Part shown: piece by piece, positions 24,672 to 32,500 of the stretch
How the letters are laid out: each line of letters starts with the position of its first letter
Position numbering within the stretch: position 1 is the first letter of the stretch
NCBI GenBank assembly: GCA_002104895.1
Contig: MCFG01000183.1
Location: 1-32,500 of the forward strand
Reading direction: 5' to 3'
Length of the DNA: 32,500 bases
Source: Anaeromyces robustus
Taxonomy: Eukaryota > Neocallimastigomycota > Neocallimastigomycetes > Neocallimastigales > Neocallimastigaceae
The notes under the pieces: generated by a model
What the model was told of the DNA's origin: nothing
The model's input: the letters and a program-made list of their open reading frames with translations, nothing else
The model's database searches: none
Made by a program: the position numbers and the translations under genes

Positions 24672-25640
24672 GGATGATTAGATTATTAAAAGACAGACAG
24701 AAAATATGACATAATACTTTTTTCATAAAAAAAATAAAAAAATAAAAAAAATATAGAAAAGCTAATATTTATAATATTAATTCTCATTTTAAAAAAAAAT
24801 ATAATTGAAAAATAAATTTGAAAAATATTTATTACTAAAATATATATAAAAAATGATTTATAATAAAATATTAGCTTTTCCTTTTATATATATATATATA
24901 TAATAAAATATTAGCTTTTCTTTTTATATATATATATATATATATAATAAAATATTATCTTTTCCTTTTATATATATATATAATAAAAAAATATTAAAAT
25001 ATTTATATATTTATATATATGTATGCTTTTTTATTTTCTTTTTTATTTTCTTTCAAAAAAATTGTTTTAATTATAATAAATAAAAGTTTATTAATATATT
25101 ATTAAAATAAGTAATATTAATACTATCATCATCACTATATATATACAAATGTTCTATTAAGTATTTATATATATTTAATCTATATTTTATAAAACCCATT
25201 TTTTTAATAAATTGAAATATTTTTATTTACATTTTTTTTTATTTCTATAATTTTTACTATTATTTTTACCATTATTATTACTATTATTACTAGTAGTATT
25301 ATTAAACATAACTATTATAAATAAAATTAAAATTATGTTGTAAATTTAGAAAAGAAAAAAAAAAAAGTACAATAATAAAAATTAAAATTATAGAAATTTA
25401 ATTAAAAATAATAAAAAAATTTATGTTATTTAAAATATTTGTAATGTTTTTTATCACTCTTATTTTAAACTGTATTAAGTAAAAAAAAAAAATTTAAAAA
25501 AAATTTTTTTATTTAAAATTCAATTTGGAAAAATGGGAAAATTATAATACTTATTTTTTCCATGGTAGATATAATTAACACTAATTTATATTTAAAAACA
25601 ATAATTAATTATCCAATATTTTCATTCATTTATTAAAAAA

Positions 25641-25679
<39 letters not shown>

Positions 25680-25862
25680 ATCTTAATACTATAAATATTT
25701 ATAATTAAATTAGCACATAATTAATACAATTTACTACCCATAAATATTAATTAATTAATTAATATAAATGATAAAAATAATTAAGAATATAAAAATAAGA
25801 ATTAAGAATAATAAATCATTATTATTTATAATATGAAAAGAAAATACTAAATAAAACTTTTT

Positions 25863-25899
<37 letters not shown>

Positions 25900-26134
25900 C
25901 TTTAATTTATAATATATTTATTTAAATAATAATAAAAATAAAACAACATATTTATAATTAAATATTATAATAATAATATAATATTTTTATTATATATATA
26001 ATTAAATATACATTTATATATTTTTTATATTTTTTAAATCAATACTGACTGTAAATTCAATACTAACAAATATAAAATAAAATAAAAAATAAAATAAAAT
26101 AAAATAAAATAAAAAAAAAAAAAAAAAAGTAAAA
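24672..26134. other. Intergenic region between 4-TM gene and GPCR gene
   Basis: About 1.5 kb separating two plus-strand genes. The left part holds the 3' end repeats listed separately. The rest is poly-T and poly-A runs (for example 25648-25678 and 25871-25899) and A/T palindromes. Repeated AAAAT units and a 17-base A run sit immediately before the GPCR start codon. No coding frame is supported. Confidence 0.8.
24756..24985. repeat. 3' inverted and tandem repeats downstream of the 4-TM gene
   Basis: GAAAAGCTAATATTT at 24756-24770 is perfectly complementary to AAATATTAGCTTTTC at 24866-24880, and again at 24906-24920. The second arm belongs to a tandem set of three units of about 40-45 bases (AT run, TAATAAAATATTAGCTTTTC, AT run); the third unit, near 24945-24965, has one change (TTATC). 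A transcript through here could fold into a long stem, possibly in the 3' UTR. Confidence 0.7.
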
Positions 26135-28627
26135 ATGAAAAAATATTATAAATTTATTTTTTTAATATTCTTTTATATTTTAATTTATTGTATCAATGGC
26201 CTTCATGCACAAAATACTATTACAATTTTAACAAGAGAACCAGAATTAGGAGTAGATGTTGAAGAATTTGAATACTTATATGAAACTAAAGTAAATGAAT
26301 ATTTTACTGAACTTAATAAAGATGATCCAGTTCTTAAAGATTATAATATTACTTTTATATTTTATAACTATGGAAATATGACAGATAGGAAAAAAACATT
26401 TTATTATAGATATATGTTAAATTTGATATCTTATATAGAAGTAGGTGATTGTGATATGGCCATTGTAGAAGATAGAGTTTTATTTACAGAAGAAGCTTTA
26501 ATGGAATCAGATTTTGTTGAATATTATATAGGTTACAGACAACCCACAATTGGATTTTTTAATAAATTAAATAAAAACAATATCATTAAAAATCTTGATC
26601 TTTCCTATAATGATCCTAAAATGATACATGATGCTAAATTTAAAAATGATTTATATGGATTACCTTATGAATTAGATTTTGATGTTTTATATTATAATAA
26701 TGAAAATGAAAAAACAAATGATTTAGTTTCTAAAATGGAATCATTAACTTGGGATGATTTAATATTACTTATGAATATGTCACCTAATGTATCTTTGGAT
26801 TCTTCAATTGGTGAAGAAAATGATCTTTTAAATTTCTTTACTGAATATGTTAGTAATCATTATAATTTAACAGAAGAATATGATAAAAATTATTTTAAAG
26901 TACTTTATAATGAAACAGGTGAAAGTATATTTAATTCATTATACGATACCGTAGCAAAATATTCAAATGGTAATACAGAAGATACTGTATTAATTAATAA
27001 TTATGATGCTTATTATCGTTTTCTAGATAGAGATTCAGGTTTCTTTAAAGGTAGAGCTTCTTATTATCCATTTTTAATAAATGATGAACATAAACCAATA
27101 TCAGTTACTCTTCCTCCTAAATATATAACTGCTATAATTGAAAAATACTTAGTAGTTAATAATGAATCTCAAATAAATGAAGATATTTTAGCTAAAGTAG
27201 CAATGCAATTAACTTCTAAAGAATTCCAATTATTTAAAGCTGAAAATTTCGGTAGTATTCCAACATTTGATATATCTAAAAAGGAAAGTGATTCAGATAT
27301 TAAATTGTATTGTAATAAATTTTCTCATATTTGTAATCTTATGGATAAAATGAAACGTATTTATGTCAAAGATATTTTTTCTACCAAATATAGTGTACCA
27401 TTCTTTGAAATTGGTGCCCTTTTAGTAAAAGATTTAAAATATTTCTTAATACATACTGACGAAGATAGTATTGAAACTATACTTTTTGACTTTAAAAATG
27501 CAAATGAATTAGTAACATTTGACCTTGGAATATATGGAGTATTAGCATATATAATAACAATTCTAGTAGTTATATTTTCAATTATTATTATATTCTTCGT
27601 AAATAAATATAAAGATCATCCTTATTTAAAAGTTATTTCTCCTATATTTTGTGAAATGATTATTGTAGGTTGTACATTAAATATGACAAAAACAATACAA
27701 GATTTACCACCATATAGTGAAATTGGTGCTAGAATTTATTTTATGATTTGGACTATTAGTGATAATTTAATTTATATTCCAATGTTTGTAGTTACATATC
27801 GTATTTATCGTATTTATCAATCAAGTGGATTTATGACAAGATCTTTAAATAATTCTCGTTTACTTTTGTTGTCTATTATCATTATGTCAATATCTATAAT
27901 TTTTAGATTTATTATTACTTGTACTGACGATTTTTATTATTTCCCATTTGGTTCTCTTAGAGATCCTCGTTACCCAGAATGGGTTTATAATGGTTATGAT
28001 ACTTATAGTACAATTTATCAAACCTATATGCAAGTTATCGTAAGTATTATTTAACTTATTATTATTATTTATTATTTATAATTTATTATTATTATTAATA
28101 ATTATTATTATTATTATTAATTAATTAATATTTATATATCTTCAAACATAATATATATATATATATATAAAAAAAAGTTTATTGCTCTTCTTTTTATGAT
28201 TATAACTACAGGAAATGTTGTCAATAAATTTGGAGATATTTGCTATACATTTGTTATTTTTAGTTTAAATATTGTTGATTTTATATCTAATAGATTGTTA
28301 CATAAATTATATTATTCAAATTTTGCATTTGATTACTTTATTATTACTCTATTTAAATGTATAGCATGTTTATCATGTATTTACTTCTTAGTTGGATCAA
28401 GACTTATTTTCATTATCCTTTACAATCCACCTAGAACTCCAACTCTTAGTAGGCCATGTAATACGAACAATTATTCTAATACTAACTATAACGCTCAAAC
28501 TAATAAAAATAATAATAACAATAATGATGATGATAATAGTCTCAAAAACCTTTCTGATTATGTAGCTTTGAGACCAACTAAAAGCTTAATTGTTACAGAA
28601 TTATTACAAAAATTTAAAAGAAATTAA
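26135..28627 (+). CDS. Class C GPCR with solute-binding-protein ectodomain
   Basis: Two exons, 26135-28039 and 28178-28627, joined in phase 0, encode 784 residues. Residues 1-25 are a signal peptide. The ectodomain to about 460 has the type 1 bacterial solute-binding-protein pattern: ITILTREPELGV at the first strand, TIGFFNKL and LYGLPYELDFDVLYYN in the middle, and LTWDDLILLM after it. Several N-glycosylation sites (NIT, NMT, NVS, NLT) fit a secreted face. Seven TM segments follow, from about 467 to 715. DHPYLKVISP between TM1 and TM2 is the class C (7tm_3, GABA-B-like) signature region. The tail is Asn-rich (about 735-755). Such fusions are known in anaerobic gut fungi and are thought to sense sugars or peptides; the ligand is not readable here. 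Exon 2 must start at an AAG acceptor (28176-28177) to keep frame. The CAG acceptor at 28209-28211 would truncate the protein. Confidence 0.9.
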
Positions 28628-30246
28628 TACTATTAAAAAAAGTATTATTTTTCTTTTTCTTTTTCTTTTCTTTTTAATTATTTTTAATAATAATTTCATT
28701 ATAAAAACAAAAATTGATAAAAATTTTATATTATTTATATTATGTATATCTACTAAATTTATTATGAAATAAAATACTACTAATATTAAATAAATATAAG
28801 TACGTACTAGAAAAATTATAGTATAAAAAAATAAAATAAAATATAATAATTATATATATATAAATATATAGAAAAAGGAATAAAAAATAATAAAACGTTA
28901 AATATTTATTAAAAAAATGAGTATCAATGAACTTGTATTAATATATTTAATTAATAAATATCATTAATAAAATAAATAAATAAACTTTCTTAAAAAAAGT
29001 TTTTTCTTTTTTATTTATTAATATAGAGGTTGAACAAAACTAAATACAGGAATAAATGGGAAAATATTTCATTGCTTTTTTTTTATCTTAATAATTTAAT
29101 AATTTAATATTTCAAAAGATTTCATGTATAAAAGATTTATACATATTATAATTAAAATGAAATAAATTTAATACAAAAATTTTAATTAAATTAAATTAAA
29201 TAATATATGGTAACTTTAATGAATTAAATTAAATTAATTTATTTTCAAAGCAAAATCACAACCAAAAAAAAAAAAAAAAAAAAAAAAAATTCTGTAAAAA
29301 AAAAAAAAAAAAAGTGTTGTCTGCCTTTTTTTTCCTTTTTGTTAATTAATGAATTGAATAAGAAAATTTATAAAAAACGACTAAATAATAAAAAATTTTT
29401 ATTGGAAAATAATATTAACCTACTAATTAAATCAATGATATCATTTTAATTATTTTATTATAATCATTACAAATATCATATTATAATTAGTATTTTAGAG
29501 GAATTATCAGAAATATATAAAAATACTACAATCAATAAATTATTAATTATTAATGATTGTTACTTTATTGGTAGATTTATATACATTTTTTATATGTTTA
29601 TGTTTAATGTTTATTTATGAAAATACTTTATTATTTCAAGTAGAAGTTTTATTAAAAAAATATGATACAAAGTTCTTTTTCTTTTATTTATGTTTTTAAT
29701 GATAAATATTATTTAGCTTTTTTCTATTTTTTTCTATTGTTATTACTATTATACAATTATATCGTTTAAAAACTTATCATTTATTACTTTAAAAAATGCT
29801 TTTTTTTTTTTTTTTTTATTATTCTATATAAAAATAGAATTATATCATTTCTTATCTTTTTTCTTTCTTTCTTATTAAAAACTAATCCTTATTTTTATAT
29901 TAATCCCTAACCATTATAAAAATGAAATAATTTTAAATATTCTTTTGGTTTGTTATTTTATATGGAATTATAATTATTTAATTTTATTTAAATATATGTG
30001 TTTCAATATATTATATAATATATTATTTAATAATTGAATATATATTTAATGGAGAAGAAAACCGATAAATTACAAATGACCATTTATAGTAAAAAAGTAA
30101 AAAGCATAATTTTTGTGGATTAATCAGCACTTCAATATATATTAAATATATTATAATATATTATTAATAAATATATATATAAATACTATCTATTAATAAA
30201 ATATTCAAAATATATAGATTTATTATTTTTATTATGTATTATAATA

Positions 30247-30297
<51 letters not shown>

Positions 30298-30309
30298 GTA
30301 AATGAAAAA

Positions 30310-30360
<51 letters not shown>

Positions 30361-32046
30361 ATATCTATATAAATAAATAAAATAATAATAATAATAAATA
30401 ATATAATTATAATAATAATATAAAGATAAAATATATATATAAAGAATCAGAATAGGAATAAAAAATATAAATATAAATATTATGAAATAAATTATTTATT
30501 TTGTTAATTATTTTTTAATGGGTAAAAAAAAATAAAATTTTTAAAAAAAATTAAAAAATTGTTTTTTTAGTATATAATAAAAAATAATTAATAATATTAA
30601 TATTAAAAAGTAATAAAAAAAATTTTTTTTCATAAAAATTTATTATATAAAAATATAAATGTATATGTAATTAAATTTTATTTTATTTTATTTTATTAGC
30701 ATTTTTTCATTATACAAACTTAATTATTTTAATCAAAATTACAATTCAATTTCAAAATTAATTTTTATTAACATAAATACATAAATAACAACATTGATAA
30801 ATGTTTTATTGAAAAGGTATATATAATTCATACATCATATCAAAAATATTTTTAGGATATATAACTTTATTATAATAAGAAATGAATTTTGTTGAAGAGG
30901 ATAATATTTTATGCAGGAAGAGAATATGAACAGTAAAATGTTATATTTTAGAAATGGAAAAATTTTTCTAATAATGTTTTATTAAATGTAATACATGTTA
31001 TAAAAAATAATAATAATCATAATAGATGTTTACTAAACATTTTATTAATTTTGTAAAATAATTTCTATTTTTTATTAATAATGGAATTATGATAATATTC
31101 TTTTATTTATTAGTTATTTATGAATATTAAAGAATCAATGATATATATTATATTCAATAACAATTATAGAGTATAAAAATGTATAAATATTAGTATATTT
31201 GAAAAAATTTCATAATTGATAATGAATAACATTTTAATATATTAATTAGTTTTTGAAAATGTACTATATATTTATATATATTTATAATATATATATTCAA
31301 ATTTCATTTTTTTTTTTCTCATTACTTAAAATCATTTTAATGACATGAAATTAATTAATTATTGTTATTATTATTATTATTATTATTGAATTTCATTTTT
31401 CAATTATATAGAATTTTAGATATTTTAAATTACTTTTTTTTATAATATTATTCATTTAGATATATAATACTTATTTATTTTTATTTATATATATATATAT
31501 ATATTTTTCATTAATATATAATAATTAGGTAAATTGAATAACGTTAAAAAGAGAAAATATCATGAGAATATAATATTAAATGTTATTATATGTTTTATTA
31601 TTACGAAAATAACAAAAAATATTTTTTTTATTAAATTATATCAATATTTTTAATACCATTTCATTTAATATATTAAATTAAATATATTGTAATTTCATTT
31701 TATATATATTTCAAATAATATTAAATATATAAACAAAGATACTATTATCAACAATAATAATTAATAATATACAAGAGAATTCGAAGATATATTTTCTTTT
31801 TTGAATATAAAATTATATATATATATATAAATATATTTCAGTCGAATTTAATATATAATATTTTTTTTTTTTTTAAAAAAAAAAAGAAAAGTAAAAAAGA
31901 AAGAAAGAAGTATATCTTTTTTTTTTTTTTTTCTTCTTCTTTTTTTTTTTTTTCATTATATATATTTATATATATATATTTTAATTTTTTTTTTTTCCAA
32001 ATTGTATTCCAAAACTAGTTATAAAAGAAAAGTTAAATTAAAAACA
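28628..32046. other. Intergenic AT-rich DNA before the HD-domain gene
   Basis: About 3.4 kb of A/T-rich sequence between two plus-strand genes. It contains a TTTTTC tract near 28651-28672, long A runs near 29262-29313, an AAAT array, an ATT run near 31365-31386 and pyrimidine-rich tracts at about 31917-31998 just upstream of the HD gene. At 29446-29699 two overlapping short plus-strand frames of about 58 and 48 codons read like protein, but neither is convincing. A 24-codon frame at 30911 is equally weak. Confidence 0.75.
30247..30363. repeat. (AAAT)n array
   Basis: About 28 AAAT units with a short interruption (GTAAATGAAAA) near 30298-30308. The motif is the complement of the TTTA arrays elsewhere in the window. 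Confidence 0.93.
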
Positions 32047-32500
32047 ATGATAAATAAAAAAGAGAAAATAATTAATGACCCTGTTCATGGGATAATACAA
32101 TTAGAAGAATTTGCAGTAGATATTATCAATACAAGATATTTTCAACGTTTACATCATGTTCGTCAATTAGATATAGCATATTTAGTATACCCAGGAGCCA
32201 TGCATACTCGTTTTGAACATTGTATTGGAACTTATTATATTGCAAGAAGTTTATTAGAAAGTCTTAATTTACAAAATTCTAAATATGCTACCATTATAAA
32301 AATATCAGCGTTAATTCATGATATAGGTCATGGTCCTTTTTCACATCAATATGATAGTGCTAAAGTTGATGGTCAATGTCATGAAGAAAGAGCAAGTACT
32401 ATTATACAAAAACTATCTGAAGAAATTACTAATCCAAGAACCAAAAAACATTTTACACCTGATAATATTGAATTAATATGTCGTATTATTAATGGTAATG
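32047..32500 (+). CDS. HD-domain phosphohydrolase, SAMHD1/COG1078-like (5' part)
   Basis: An open frame of 151 codons runs off the right edge with no intron so far. It has the N-terminal marks of the dNTPase-type HD family shared by SAMHD1 and bacterial COG1078 proteins: INDPVHGIIQL near residue 9, FQRLHHVRQLDIAYLVYPGA near 33-52, then HTRFEHCIGTYYIAR (first metal-ligand His in FEH), and ALIHDIGHGPFSH near 90-102, which holds the HD doublet. Known members cleave dNTPs to nucleoside and triphosphate, or hydrolyse other phosphate esters. The final metal-binding Asp should lie beyond the window. No SAM domain precedes the HD domain, so this is closer to the COG1078 layout than to animal SAMHD1. 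The frame is open upstream without another ATG, so 32047 is the best start, unless an unseen 5' exon exists. Confidence 0.9.
   Translation, partial: MINKKEKIINDPVHGIIQLEEFAVDIINTRYFQRLHHVRQLDIAYLVYPGAMHTRFEHCIGTYYIARSLLESLNLQNSKYATIIKISALIHDIGHGPFSHQYDSAKVDGQCHEERASTIIQKLSEEITNPRTKKHFTPDNIELICRIINGN

Noticed and set aside
28590-28772. Plus-strand 60-codon frame after the GPCR gene
   Set aside because: Overlaps the GPCR C-terminal codons in another frame and continues into T-rich 3' sequence.

Overview
The window is nuclear DNA of a very AT-rich eukaryote. Coding blocks sit in long stretches that are almost only A and T, packed with microsatellites. Every gene but the edge-cut one is, or can only be, read through short AT-rich GT...AG introns. 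A Furry/Tao3/Mor2 scaffold of fungal length, together with a class C receptor whose ectodomain resembles a bacterial sugar-binding protein, points to an anaerobic gut fungus (Neocallimastigomycota). Dictyostelid-like amoebae are a weaker alternative. This placement is inference: no rRNA or marker gene is present.

Layout. 209-777 (-): two exons of a small membrane protein, not recognised, probably continuing past the left edge. 778-5624: intergenic low-complexity DNA with long TTTA arrays. 5625-15190 (-): a 16-exon gene of 2263 codons that I identify as the Furry/Tao3/Mor2 morphogenesis scaffold of the NDR-kinase (RAM/MOR) pathway. 15191-20485: intergenic, with ATT arrays, a possible decayed coding patch and a candidate small inverted-repeat element. 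20486-21036 (-): the clamp-loader subunit CTF8 in two exons. 21037-23343: intergenic, with a long TTTA array followed by an 85-bp tandem repeat array. 23344-24671 (+): a four-exon, four-TM protein with a heptapeptide KGSN tail. 24672-26134: intergenic. 26135-28627 (+): a two-exon class C GPCR with a solute-binding-protein ectodomain. 28628-32046: intergenic. 32047-32500 (+): the start of a SAMHD1/COG1078-like HD-domain phosphohydrolase, cut by the right edge.

The genes are independent eukaryotic loci and do not form an operon. Functionally the window mixes housekeeping (CTF8, Furry), membrane sensing (GPCR, 4-TM protein) and nucleotide metabolism (HD protein). I see no RNA gene, CRISPR array, LTR element or virus-like element.
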